Below are positions 1-7,483 of a stretch of 64,000 nucleotides of DNA, in pieces. This DNA is from Pseudomonadaceae bacterium (GTDB lineage: Bacteria; Pseudomonadota; Alphaproteobacteria; UBA2136; UBA6156). The translations under genes and the position numbers were made by a program. The stretch lies in contig JACKLD010000013.1 of assembly GCA_024236095.1 (NCBI GenBank), positions 1 through 64,000 on the forward strand, written 5' to 3'. The first letter of the stretch is position 1. The number at the start of each line of letters is the position of its first letter. The notes below the pieces were generated by a model. That model was not told the origin of the DNA. It searched no databases and worked only from the letters and a program-made list of their open reading frames with translations.

Positions 1-362
1 ATGAGTAGTTTTCAAGTAGTTTAATCCTCACAGCACAAAAGCGAACGATTAATACCATAAAGGCGCACTGAACAGGTGACCTGAAGCTATCAAACTGCCA
101 GTGCGCTTATAACGTAACCTGATTAATCCCTATTGACCAATCAAGCAGCTGGAGAAATCTCAATCCAGCCTAGTGGGCTCAGACAGGTTCGCTGTCGTCC
201 CCACCACCGCGCTCGCTCCATGTCTGACGTTTGATCAGACGGCTTCTCCCACGGTCCCGACGCTTGTTACGGCTCGCACGTAAGAGGATCTCGGTCTCCT
301 CATTGCCTCTTGAATGGTACGCGAAATCAAACCCAGCTCATTTTAAGATTTCGGCACCTGCT
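1..362. other. Non-coding flank of the recombinase/ParB module, rich in stem-loops
   Basis: No convincing gene is visible. The stretch lies downstream of the ParB-like genes and has several inverted repeats: GCGCACTG at 63-70 with CAGTGCGC at 99-106; GTGGGC at 173-178 with CCCCAC at 199-204, enclosing GACAG/CTGTC at 182-186 and 192-196; GTCTGA/TCAGAC at 222-227 and 235-240; and GAGGA/TCCTC at 284-288 and 297-301. Between about 170 and 300 these nest into what could be a folded RNA read on the minus strand, or recombinase and ParB binding sites. The outer hairpin at 63-106 could end transcription of the module. Function is unknown. Confidence 0.35.
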
Positions 363-1265
363 TCAGCTTGACTTTGGATCACTGGCTCTCAAAGAAGCCA
401 TGTCCGTTATTTTTTGAAACTCTTCCAAAATATCCGGGTGGTTCTGGCGCAAGAAGCGCTCAACATGCTTATTATCCAGCAGCTTCCCCAGATAGTTCTT
501 GGTAAATTGCAGCACGAGATTTTTCTGGCCGCGATCATCTTTGATCAGCTTGTACTCGCGCTCCAGCTTATCAAGCTCTTCCTGCATTCGAGCACGCTTC
601 TCGGCTGTTAATGTGCGCGTCACTTTTGGCTTGATGGGCTCTTCCAGCTCATGACTCTTGGAGCTTTCCAACAGGGCTTGAGCATAACGCACTGTAAAAT
701 CGTTCATATCAATCATCAGCATGGCGCATTCAATTTGGCGGGCTGGCTTCATTTTCTTCAAATAACGAAACGCAGTGGTTGCCACCATCTTGTCTTTGAG
801 TAGATCAACAACTTCCGGGCAAATGCCATCCAGCATGCTGCGCTTTTGGATGATACTTTTGACATTGATATTCAGGGTTCTGGCAATTTTCTCCTCAGAC
901 ACACCATTTTTGACCATTGTCTGGATCATCTTGTGCTCTTGGATCGGCGCTTTGCGGCTGATGTATTTGTTGTAGGTAAAGGCTTCATCATCCGTTGAGA
1001 TCAAACAGACCGTTTTGGTTTCATTTATTTGCTTTAAGGCTTCCAAGCGCATATGGCCGTCCAGCAAAACATAGCGGTCTGATTTGGCAGATTGCCTGCT
1101 GACAACCAGTGGCTCGATAATTCCAATCTCTTTGATAGACGATATGATTTGCTTAAACTTCCGGCTTTCAAGATTGGATTTACTCAGCATTTTGAGCGGA
1201 ACGATCTGATCCAGATTGAGCTCCACTGTTTCGCCTTCAAACCCGTGTGTAATATTTTTAGACAT
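363..1265 (-). CDS. ParB/RepB-like partition protein
   Basis: A 300-residue protein with an N-terminal ParB-type domain (about residues 15-110; the motif LLDGHMRLEAL replaces the usual GERR box) followed by a helix-turn-helix stretch (about 115-150) and a basic coiled-coil C-terminus. It resembles the plasmid partition RepB subgroup. The ATG at 1265 is preferred over an upstream TTG because GAGGAG lies just before it; it overlaps the previous gene by 8 nt, so translation is probably coupled. No ParA gene is nearby, so a normal partition role is uncertain. Together with the recombinase it more likely serves an integrative element, for example by binding its ends or regulating it. Confidence 0.75.
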   Translation of the reverse strand: MSKNITHGFEGETVELNLDQIVPLKMLSKSNLESRKFKQIISSIKEIGIIEPLVVSRQSAKSDRYVLLDGHMRLEALKQINETKTVCLISTDDEAFTYNKYISRKAPIQEHKMIQTMVKNGVSEEKIARTLNINVKSIIQKRSMLDGICPEVVDLLKDKMVATTAFRYLKKMKPARQIECAMLMIDMNDFTVRYAQALLESSKSHELEEPIKPKVTRTLTAEKRARMQEELDKLEREYKLIKDDRGQKNLVLQFTKNYLGKLLDNKHVERFLRQNHPDILEEFQKITDMASLRASDPKSS

Positions 1266-2145
1266 GGCTCTCCTCACGTTGCTCAATCATGTCTGACAAA
1301 CTTTCAGGCATGGTGTTCAGGTTTTCTGCTCGTAGGAGAGTTTTGAAATTGTCGTCCTGCATCAGATTATAAAAAGACTCGACCACGATCAGGAGTGTGG
1401 CCTCAGTGCGGTTGGCCTTTTCAACGAGAGAGCGCATACGGTCCATTTCTGTTTTGAATTTCCGCACCATTTCACGCGCAGACAAGGTCTGGCCGTCTTT
1501 TTTGCGTGTTCCGCTATTCCGTATGCCTTTGCCAAGCGTTCTGCGCTTCTCAACAAGGCGCTGAGCCGTCACGAAGCGATTGCCACGCAAACCTTCTTTC
1601 TCATAAGCATCCTGCAAGGCTTTCTGTTCATCTCCCGGCGAGGAGGCAATTTTGATAGCGATGGTGATAGGAATCTGGTTTTTCTCAATAGCCGTTAATA
1701 GTCGCTCTTCACCTTTGCTTAAAAGCGTCATAATTCCAGAAACGTAAGAATCTGCCAGCCCGGTTTTGCGCGATATATCTGCCATGCCGTAGCCCTGACT
1801 TTTCAGCAGCTCAATGCCTTTGAGCAAGTCCATGGCGCTATGCTGCCTGCGTGCCATATTTTCAACCAAGCTCATGACAAACGCATCCTCTTTGGAGAGA
1901 TCATGACGCACTATCGCTGGGATCGTTTCCTGCCCAAGCGCAATAAACGATTTTAGACGACCTTCACCGCATACCAGATCATAGCCATCTCCATCATCCG
2001 ACGGGCGCACCGTTACAGGCTTTTTAAGGCCAACATTTTCAATATTCCCTTTGACCGCTTGGAAGCTCTTTTCGCTGCGTTCACGGGAATTGATTACGGT
2101 GATTTTATCTATCGCAATGGTTTGAATATCGTATTTTTTGCTCAT
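1258..2145 (-). CDS. ParB N-terminal domain protein
   Basis: A 295-residue ParB-family protein. The N-terminal half has the ParB/Srx fold signatures CGEGRLKSF (about residues 60-68) and SLVENMARRQ (about 91-100), followed by a KorB-like helix-turn-helix (about 105-150, ISRKTGLADSYVSGIM) and a charged C-terminus. These motifs are the CTP- and DNA-binding parts of ParB proteins. Its ATG overlaps the stop codon of the serine recombinase by one base (TAATG), and its 3' end overlaps the next ParB-like gene. The three genes therefore form one tightly coupled unit. No parA or parS is recognisable. Confidence 0.8.
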   Translation of the reverse strand: MSKKYDIQTIAIDKITVINSRERSEKSFQAVKGNIENVGLKKPVTVRPSDDGDGYDLVCGEGRLKSFIALGQETIPAIVRHDLSKEDAFVMSLVENMARRQHSAMDLLKGIELLKSQGYGMADISRKTGLADSYVSGIMTLLSKGEERLLTAIEKNQIPITIAIKIASSPGDEQKALQDAYEKEGLRGNRFVTAQRLVEKRRTLGKGIRNSGTRKKDGQTLSAREMVRKFKTEMDRMRSLVEKANRTEATLLIVVESFYNLMQDDNFKTLLRAENLNTMPESLSDMIEQREESHV

Positions 2146-3713
2146 TACGCGACCTCCTGTATGTTAATGCGGCGAGTGAGGGAGAAGAAATCCTCCAAAT
2201 CGTCAAAACGGTAACAATCCAGTGCGAAGCCGTTATTGTCAGCTAAACGAAGCTCCGGGTTTTCAATATCGAGGGCAGGAATAACGTAATAATCCAGCGG
2301 ATGTTCATTCTCAGGGTCCATGCGGACAATGATTGTGATGTCTGGCTCCAAACCAGAATCCAAACGCACCTTCCAGCGGTTTCGTCCCGCTTTGGTCTGA
2401 TGGCAGCGCGAGATAACAATAGAAACAGTTACTTCCTCATTTACCACGATGAGATCTGATGTGACCTCGCGGTGAACATATCCACCGATTTCTTGTATAC
2501 GATGGATAACGCCTTCAGCAATATCCGGATGCAGCCTACGGATATGGCGATTGATCTCGATATAGCGCATATCCCGGCTGGGCGTGTAACCAATCATCTT
2601 ATACGCTTCAACAAGACTGCCAAAGCGATGGGCGTAGGCACTGCTAGATGGCATGTCATCAGCTTCGTCAATCATGATGCCTGAAAGCCAACCTTGCTTC
2701 TCATGCAGGTGGCGTAGGCGATCCAGCATCTCTTCGTTAGAGTATTTGCGGTTGCGCTCTCGAATAATGCCCTGAGCATTATAAAAATAGTTGGTGCTAA
2801 TAATGGCTTCGAAGGCCTTTTCTTTTTTGACCCATTCTTCCTCGGGATTATTGACGCGCTGCTCTTTCAGCTTGAATGAACGGCGATTAAAAACATTCGT
2901 GCCAATATATTTTTCATTGGTCAGTATTTGATGAACGCTGGCACGCGTCCACGGTCGCTCAAAATCTGTAAGAATGTCCCTTCGGTTTAACTCACCTGCG
3001 ATCTGAGTCTCATTCCAGCCTTCATCGACAAACATTGTATAAATCCAGTTGACGATCTGAATTTCTTCATCTGGCCCCGGCACCAAAATAATGCGGTCAG
3101 TGGTGATGCTTTTTTGCTCACCAATCTCAAGCTGACCTTTATGCTTGCCTTTTTCATCAATTAACATCCGCCGCAAACCAAATCCGGCAGGTCCACCCTG
3201 ACGAAAACCCCGTTCAACGTGATGGCATTGGCCATTGAAAACTTTCGTTGATAGTTCGCGGCTATATTCTGCCGCCATGGTGCGCTTAACAGTCTTCACC
3301 AGCTCCGAAATGGGTGAGCCATCATTGATGAATTGCTCAGCAACATAGTGAACTTCTAATCCAGCAAGACGGCAGATATGCTCGTAATGAGCGCTTTCGT
3401 CGGTGCGTTGGAAACGCCCCCATCGGGAAACATCATAAACAAGTAGCAATGAAAAATCGAGTTCGGCTTCTCTGTTTTTAACGTCAGAAATCAGTTTCTG
3501 AAAAGAATTCCGTCCCGTGGCTACAACACCGCTTTTGCCTTCATCAGCATAGGCGCGAACAATCTCAATGCCATTGTTATCGGCATAATTGCGTATGAGT
3601 TTTTCTTGAATTTCCGTTGAGCATTCCTGCCTTGGATCTGACATCCGCAAATACATGGCCGCTTTTCGCCCGGCCATATTGAGATTCCAGTTTTTTCTAC
3701 TGTCGTTTTGCAC
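2145..3713 (-). CDS. Large serine recombinase
   Basis: A 522-residue site-specific recombinase. The N-terminal resolvase domain (about 1-165) begins with AAMYLRMSDPRQ, holding the nucleophilic serine, and contains DEGKSG and YDVSRWGR, typical of the catalytic core. A Recombinase domain follows (about 170-300, with IAGELNRRDI and the WTRASVHQIL helix), then a long C-terminal region without an obvious zinc ribbon. Such enzymes integrate or excise mobile DNA. The GTG at 3713 opens the longest frame; an ATG at 3677 is an alternative. The gene heads the recombinase-ParB-ParB unit and is divergent from an HTH gene across about 105 bp. Confidence 0.9.
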   Translation of the reverse strand: MQNDSRKNWNLNMAGRKAAMYLRMSDPRQECSTEIQEKLIRNYADNNGIEIVRAYADEGKSGVVATGRNSFQKLISDVKNREAELDFSLLLVYDVSRWGRFQRTDESAHYEHICRLAGLEVHYVAEQFINDGSPISELVKTVKRTMAAEYSRELSTKVFNGQCHHVERGFRQGGPAGFGLRRMLIDEKGKHKGQLEIGEQKSITTDRIILVPGPDEEIQIVNWIYTMFVDEGWNETQIAGELNRRDILTDFERPWTRASVHQILTNEKYIGTNVFNRRSFKLKEQRVNNPEEEWVKKEKAFEAIISTNYFYNAQGIIRERNRKYSNEEMLDRLRHLHEKQGWLSGIMIDEADDMPSSSAYAHRFGSLVEAYKMIGYTPSRDMRYIEINRHIRRLHPDIAEGVIHRIQEIGGYVHREVTSDLIVVNEEVTVSIVISRCHQTKAGRNRWKVRLDSGLEPDITIIVRMDPENEHPLDYYVIPALDIENPELRLADNNGFALDCYRFDDLEDFFSLTRRINIQEVA

Positions 3714-3818
3714 CTTATTCTTACCGCCCTTAAATAAATCATTACTCTCCCCCCTCGGTCTTTTCTGGCCGGGAGCTGAAAATTGTTCTTTTCACATTTT
3801 AAAGAAAGGAGCAGTTAA

Positions 3819-4394
3819 ATGTCATTATTGGAAAACGAGTCAAATGACTCATTTAAAAACAAGAAATACGCGGTCACGCAGATTGCCAAAATACTCAGGG
3901 AGGATTACAAAGATTCTGGGTCAGCGATAAAATGGATTGCTCGTCATACAGGCGCATCAGAACACGCTGTTCGGAACTGGTACGACGCCGCAAGAGAGCC
4001 AAGTATAGAGAACTTTATTTCTCTTACCAAAGCATCACCAAGGCTTGTCGAATGGTTTCTTAATGAGGTGGGGAGAGAAGATCTTACACAGTTGATACAA
4101 AAACAAAATCAGGCCGCAGGTTCACATCCAATGCGCCGAGATTTGGATATAGCCAATCTCATTTTTGAGACGGAGGGCTCGTGCGATTTGTTGGTAAAAT
4201 TGCAGAAACTGACGCTTCGCCAACTCTGGTTTTGTACCCAGATCAAAAATGGTCGCAAATTATGTGCGAAGGATTTAATCCTCGTTTTTGATATTAGCCG
4301 GGCAACAGCTTATAGAGACATTAATGAATTGGTCAAAATGAGTTTGTTATGCCGCGTTAGTCAGGGGAAGTCTGAGTATTACACGACACTGTAA
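3819..4394 (+). CDS. HTH DNA-binding protein (hypothetical)
   Basis: A 191-residue protein with two likely DNA-binding parts: an N-terminal region (about 15-80; AIKWIARHTGASEHAVRNWY looks like a helix-turn-helix) and a C-terminal winged-helix-like part (about 145-190; DISRATAYRDINELVKMSLL). The start has a strong ribosome site (AAAGGAGC). It is divergent from the serine recombinase and lies just upstream of the Fic gene operator array. It may regulate the element or the Fic gene; that role is inference from position only. Base composition is AT-richer than the core genes. Confidence 0.65.
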   Translation: MSLLENESNDSFKNKKYAVTQIAKILREDYKDSGSAIKWIARHTGASEHAVRNWYDAAREPSIENFISLTKASPRLVEWFLNEVGREDLTQLIQKQNQAAGSHPMRRDLDIANLIFETEGSCDLLVKLQKLTLRQLWFCTQIKNGRKLCAKDLILVFDISRATAYRDINELVKMSLLCRVSQGKSEYYTTL

Positions 4395-4403
4395 CGTCAT
4401 GCC

Positions 4404-4505
4404 TGCGGTGAATAGCCATTCTAATCACCGCACTTTATGCGGTGATTTATCTTGACCTTGCGGTGAATATCGCCTATAATCACCTTAAATAATGCGGTGA
4501 TTAAT
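4404..4505 (+). promoter_or_regulatory. Fic promoter with tandem 55-bp operator units
   Basis: Two direct repeats start at 4404 and 4459. Each has TGCGGTGAATA, 7 nt, TAATCACC, 8 nt, then TGCGGTGATT, with identical spacing. In the first unit AATCACCGCA (4423-4432) and TGCGGTGATT (4438-4447) form a perfect 10-bp inverted repeat. A near-consensus promoter lies inside the array: TTGACC at 4452-4457, 17 bp, TATAAT at 4475-4480. The half sites cover the spacer, the -10 box and the start region, as expected for a repressor operator. Transcription would start about 20 nt before the Fic ATG. Confidence 0.8.
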
Positions 4506-5615
4506 ATGTGGATTCATGAACATCAAGACTGGCCAAATTTTATATGGGATGCAGAAACCCTTGCATCCAAGTTGGCTGATATACGCCATCGCCAAGGCCG
4601 TTTGCTGGGGCGCATGGAGGGGCTTGGCTTTAAGCTGAAACGTGAAGCGTCTTTGAGTACGCTTACCAATGATGTCGTTAAATCATCTGCCATTGAAGGT
4701 GAGAACCTCAACCCGGAAGAAGTACGTTCATCCATTGCCCGTAGGCTTGGGATTGATATTGCAGGGCTTATCCCTGCAAGCCGTGATGTTGAGGGTATCG
4801 TTGAGATGATGCTGGATGCCACGCAACAATTTGCCAAGCCATTAACTAAAGATCGGCTGTTTGATTGGCATGCCGCTTTGTTTCCAACAGGGCGCAGCGG
4901 GATGCACAAAATCACCGTTGGAGGATGGCGGACTGTTGAGGCTGGCCCCATGCAGGTTGTCTCCGGTCCTATCGGTAGAGAGAAAGTGCATTTTGAGGCT
5001 CCTACTGCTGAGCGCCTAGAAAAGGAAATGGAAGCGTTTCTGGCGTGGCTGGCAGGGGAGGATGATACCGACCCTGTTATCAGAGCAGGCATCGCGCATT
5101 TGTGGTTTGTAACGATCCACCCGTTCGAAGATGGCAACGGACGTATTGCCAGAGCTATTGGAGATATGGCACTCGCTCGTGCCGATGGCACACCAGACCG
5201 TTTTTACAGTCTGTCATCCCAAATTGAGGCAGAGCGCAAGCAATATTACGATCAGCTTGAGGCGCAACAACGTGCAACACCTGATATTACAGATTGGCTG
5301 TCATGGTTCTTGGATTGCCTTGGCCGCGCCATCAGCAATGCGGAAACCACGCTTGGTAATGTGCTATTCAAGGCGCAGCTCTGGGATATGATCAACCAAA
5401 AGCCTGTGAATGACCGTCAGCGCTTGATCATCAACCGTATGCTTGAGGATGATTTTGAGGGCTTTATGAATACCTCTAAATACGCCAAGCTAGCTAAATG
5501 TTCGAATGATACTGCCTTGCGTGATATTCAAGAGCTCAAGGAACGTGGTATCTTTATTCAGAATCCCGGTGCTGGACGGAGCACCAGTTATAGGCTGCCG
5601 GATCGTGAAGAATGA
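4506..5615 (+). CDS. Fic family AMP-transferase with C-terminal winged helix
   Basis: A 369-residue Fic protein. The N-terminus (WIHEHQDWPNFIWD) matches the DUF4172-type leader of this subgroup. SSAIEG (about residues 58-63) fits the inhibitory S/TxxxEG/N motif placed before the Fic core, so the enzyme would be self-inhibited (class II). The catalytic loop HPFEDGNGR (about 205-213) is complete. A winged-helix domain closes the protein (about 300-369). Fic enzymes transfer AMP from ATP to target proteins. The ATG at 4506 is used because homologues begin MWIHE and because it follows the operator array directly; the GTG at 4497 is unlikely. The C-terminal HTH suggests autoregulation through the repeats, which is inference. 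Confidence 0.92.
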   Translation: MWIHEHQDWPNFIWDAETLASKLADIRHRQGRLLGRMEGLGFKLKREASLSTLTNDVVKSSAIEGENLNPEEVRSSIARRLGIDIAGLIPASRDVEGIVEMMLDATQQFAKPLTKDRLFDWHAALFPTGRSGMHKITVGGWRTVEAGPMQVVSGPIGREKVHFEAPTAERLEKEMEAFLAWLAGEDDTDPVIRAGIAHLWFVTIHPFEDGNGRIARAIGDMALARADGTPDRFYSLSSQIEAERKQYYDQLEAQQRATPDITDWLSWFLDCLGRAISNAETTLGNVLFKAQLWDMINQKPVNDRQRLIINRMLEDDFEGFMNTSKYAKLAKCSNDTALRDIQELKERGIFIQNPGAGRSTSYRLPDREE

Positions 5616-5942
5616 TGCGTTTCCAATGAAGGCAAGCGGGATTCAAACCCTCGGTATCGTACCGTATCAGTTTGCGTTAAGAGGTAAATACTACCCACTA
5701 TCGGAAATGCGAACTCTCAGTACCGTAGCAACAAAAACCTTGATTTTGTTATCTTTCAGGACGATTATTGTTGCAACTCAATGGTAGGTGTAGAGGATTC
5801 GAACCCAAAGGGGGTTAATACACCGCCACTTCTTTATCTTTCACCGTCCAGCACAATCCACCTTACACGCCAAACACGTTGGTATTACTATGCTTTTATG
5901 TCCAGCGTCATCCACCATGTTTTTATGCCATCCACCCTCGCT
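5616..5942. other. Intergenic stretch with tRNA-3'-end-like remnants
   Basis: No gene is seen. On the minus strand the bases around 5782-5806 read GGGTTCGAATCC followed by a CTACACCTACCA tail, which looks like the T-loop, acceptor and CCA of a tRNA. The 5' side of the T-stem does not pair, one base is missing, and no D-arm or anticodon arm lies upstream. A second T-arm-like sequence (GGGATTCAAACCC on the plus strand) is near 5649-5661. The stretch may be an attachment-site scar where an element once inserted in a tRNA gene. Identity of the tRNA is not determined. Confidence 0.35.
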
Positions 5943-5962
5943 GGGGGTATTTCTGGGGGCAT
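5943..5962 (+). repeat. G-rich 20-mer, left copy (GGGGGTATTTCTGGGGGCAT)
   Basis: This sequence differs at two positions from a 20-mer at 10293-10312 in the same orientation. G-rich direct repeats of this kind often lie between a tRNA attachment site and a P4-type integrase gene, where they may be arm-binding sites. Here the integrase scar begins directly after it, so it probably marks the edge of a decayed element. Confidence 0.55.
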
Positions 5963-6141
5963 ACCCGCACAACGTGGTGGACAGGCAGTTGGCCCACGCC
6001 CACCGCAGCGCCACCAACGCTGCCTATGACCGCACGCAGTTTATCGCCGAGCGGCGCCGCATGATGGCGGATTGGGGTGATTATTTGGATAAGGCTGCGG
6101 GTGGGGTGGTGGTGAATATGGAACTGCGGCGCCATGTATAA
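5963..6141 (+). pseudogene. C-terminal remnant of a tyrosine integrase
   Basis: The frame ending at 6141 encodes about 58 residues including VVDRQLAHAHRS, AAYDRTQF and ERRRMMADWGDYLD. This is the usual tail of P4-type phage integrases (the stretch after the active-site histidine, with the AAY tyrosine). Everything N-terminal is missing: upstream in the same frame only the G-rich repeat and unrelated sequence are found. The gene was therefore cut by deletion. It marks a former integration event beside the tRNA-like remnant. Confidence 0.7.
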
Positions 6142-6724
6142 TAGACCCACCCTTGAATGTGTGCAGCCGTCTCTAGACATCCTAAGAAAGAGACCCGCCC
6201 ACTCAACACCTCAACATCTTAGAGTTATAAACAGACTAACAAACCCTGTTGACGATGCAGATGCTAGAAACATCGAAAACCTCTGGGCACTTGGTTTGCA
6301 GTTGCAAGACCCGCATACGCCTCCACCTCCCTACAACATCGCCAATCTTGTGGAATACATGGCGCAAGCCCTTGACGATTCAAAGTATCGCAATCTTAGA
6401 CAGAGCGAGAAGAAAGACTTATCAAAAGACCTTCGGAAACAATTTGGAAAAATTATACGTACACTTAAGCAAAAAGATTTGGATATGGATATTGCTTACT
6501 ACAAATACAGTAATGATAGTTCTTTTGAGTTTGATGTTTACAGACTTAACCAGCACATAAGCACAACCAGTCCAATCATGGCTTCCGCACTTCTTGAGAG
6601 GCTTAGGGATAGGATTATTTCTCGCCTCAATAACCAAGCCGATGTTGCTATCTTTTCAACATTTTGCCGCACCAAGACCCTGCGGAAACCAGCACGACCA
6701 TCCATGCCTTCATGTATGCCTTGA
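6134..6724 (+). CDS. Hypothetical protein in decayed element
   Basis: A 196-residue open frame that I do not recognise. It starts inside the stop of the integrase remnant (ATGTATAA). The middle part (about residues 40-185) is lysine-, asparagine- and aspartate-rich and AT-rich compared with the core genes, which suits a real but acquired coding sequence. The last 25 residues run against the frame of the next gene and look like non-coding read-through, so the original 3' end may be lost by deletion or frameshift near 6650. No domain or membrane segment is visible. Confidence 0.4.
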   Translation: MYNRPTLECVQPSLDILRKRPAHSTPQHLRVINRLTNPVDDADARNIENLWALGLQLQDPHTPPPPYNIANLVEYMAQALDDSKYRNLRQSEKKDLSKDLRKQFGKIIRTLKQKDLDMDIAYYKYSNDSSFEFDVYRLNQHISTTSPIMASALLERLRDRIISRLNNQADVAIFSTFCRTKTLRKPARPSMPSCMP

Positions 6725-7029
6725 ACCCGCAAAACGAGGTTCAATCGCTGTTGGCAGCCCAGATTGTAGCAACCAACCATGTGGCGATGCGGATGCTGGC
6801 GCGTTCGATGGAAGGGCAAGACCTCGAAAGTGCCAACCATTACACCAACCGTGCCCACAAGGCCCAGAACCTTCTGCTGCGGCAGTTGGAGGCTTTTGAC
6901 CGCATGAAAAACGGCGGGCAATCGACACAGAAGGTGGTTGTAGAACGTGTGGAGGTGAAAGACGGTGGGCAGGCTATCGTGGGGGCGGTGGCAGGGGGTG
7001 GGGCATCAAAATCGAAAACCGAGGGATAA
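6664..7029 (+). CDS. Element-associated hypothetical protein, probably 5'-truncated
   Basis: About 121 residues from a TTG; the first clear ATG is internal. It contains NPQNEVQSLLAAQIVATNH and a C-terminal segment with VVVERVEVKDGGQAIVG. I know this pattern from uncharacterised alphaproteobacterial proteins that sit beside HGGxSTGP genes. The likely N-terminus lies in the region disturbed by the preceding frame, so the gene may be a fragment. It is followed after 4 nt by the HGGxSTGP gene. Function is unknown. Confidence 0.55.
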   Translation: MPHQDPAETSTTIHAFMYALNPQNEVQSLLAAQIVATNHVAMRMLARSMEGQDLESANHYTNRAHKAQNLLLRQLEAFDRMKNGGQSTQKVVVERVEVKDGGQAIVGAVAGGGASKSKTEG

Positions 7030-7033
7030 CCCC

Positions 7034-7273
7034 ATGCCCGTTGATATTTCCGCCCTTCCCAAGTGTAAGTGCCGCTGCAAACGCACGGGCCAGCCATGCC
7101 AGCAACCTGCCATGCGGAATGGGTGTTGCCGCCTGCATGGGGGGAAATCCACAGGGCCACGGACACAGGCAGGTCGAGAGGCTGTCGGCAAGGCCCACTA
7201 TCGACATGGGCGGTATTCTGCTGCGAATGTGGAGTTCTGGAGGACGTGGAGAGCGTTAATAAGAGAAGATTAG
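7034..7273 (+). CDS. HGGxSTGP domain protein
   Basis: A 79-residue basic protein. A cysteine-rich N-terminal part (CKCRCKRTGQPCQQP, about 10-26) is followed by CRLHGGKSTGPRTQAGRE (about 34-51) and a HGRYS motif. This is the signature of the small HGGxSTGP family, common in alphaproteobacterial mobile DNA and of unknown function. The arrangement of CxC, C and H residues could bind a metal, though this is inference. The ATG at 7034 follows the previous gene directly; longer frames upstream overlap that gene and are unlikely. Confidence 0.75.
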   Translation: MPVDISALPKCKCRCKRTGQPCQQPAMRNGCCRLHGGKSTGPRTQAGREAVGKAHYRHGRYSAANVEFWRTWRALIRED

Positions 7274-7336
7274 GGCTATTTAGGATTGCAACATAAAAAA
7301 TTATACTGTATGCAATTTTTACAAGGGGAAGATGCC

Positions 7337-7483
7337 ATGCTGCCCATTCGCCTGATAGAGCTTCAAGGGATGTCGCACAGGTTTGTGCTGGCCCGTTTTG
7401 CGCCGTTGGCTATTGGAGCAGGCATTTTAGATAGAATTAGGCAACAAGGAAATCATAGCGTAGGAGAATCCAATGCCAAATAA
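7337..7483 (+). CDS. Possible small protein coupled to the 782-residue gene
   Basis: A 48-codon frame beginning with an ATG that has AAGGGGA before it, and with a hydrophobic middle (FAPLAIGAGIL). Its stop lies inside the start of the next large gene (11-nt overlap), so it could act as a leader that couples translation. I do not recognise it. It may equally be a chance frame. Confidence 0.35.
   Translation: MLPIRLIELQGMSHRFVLARFAPLAIGAGILDRIRQQGNHSVGESNAK

Noticed and set aside
1..362. Group II or group I intron
   Set aside because: Stem-loops are present, but no domain V-like hairpin or conserved core was recognised and no intron-encoded protein is near.
3521..3742. Small minus-strand frame in front of the recombinase
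   Set aside because: It overlaps the recombinase catalytic domain in another frame and has no domain.
4404..4502. A short CRISPR-like array
   Set aside because: Only two units, with half sites inside each unit and a promoter across them; no spacers of constant length and no cas genes.
5782..5806. A functional tRNA on the minus strand
   Set aside because: Only T-loop, acceptor and CCA-like bases are present; D-arm and anticodon arm are missing and the T-stem does not pair.
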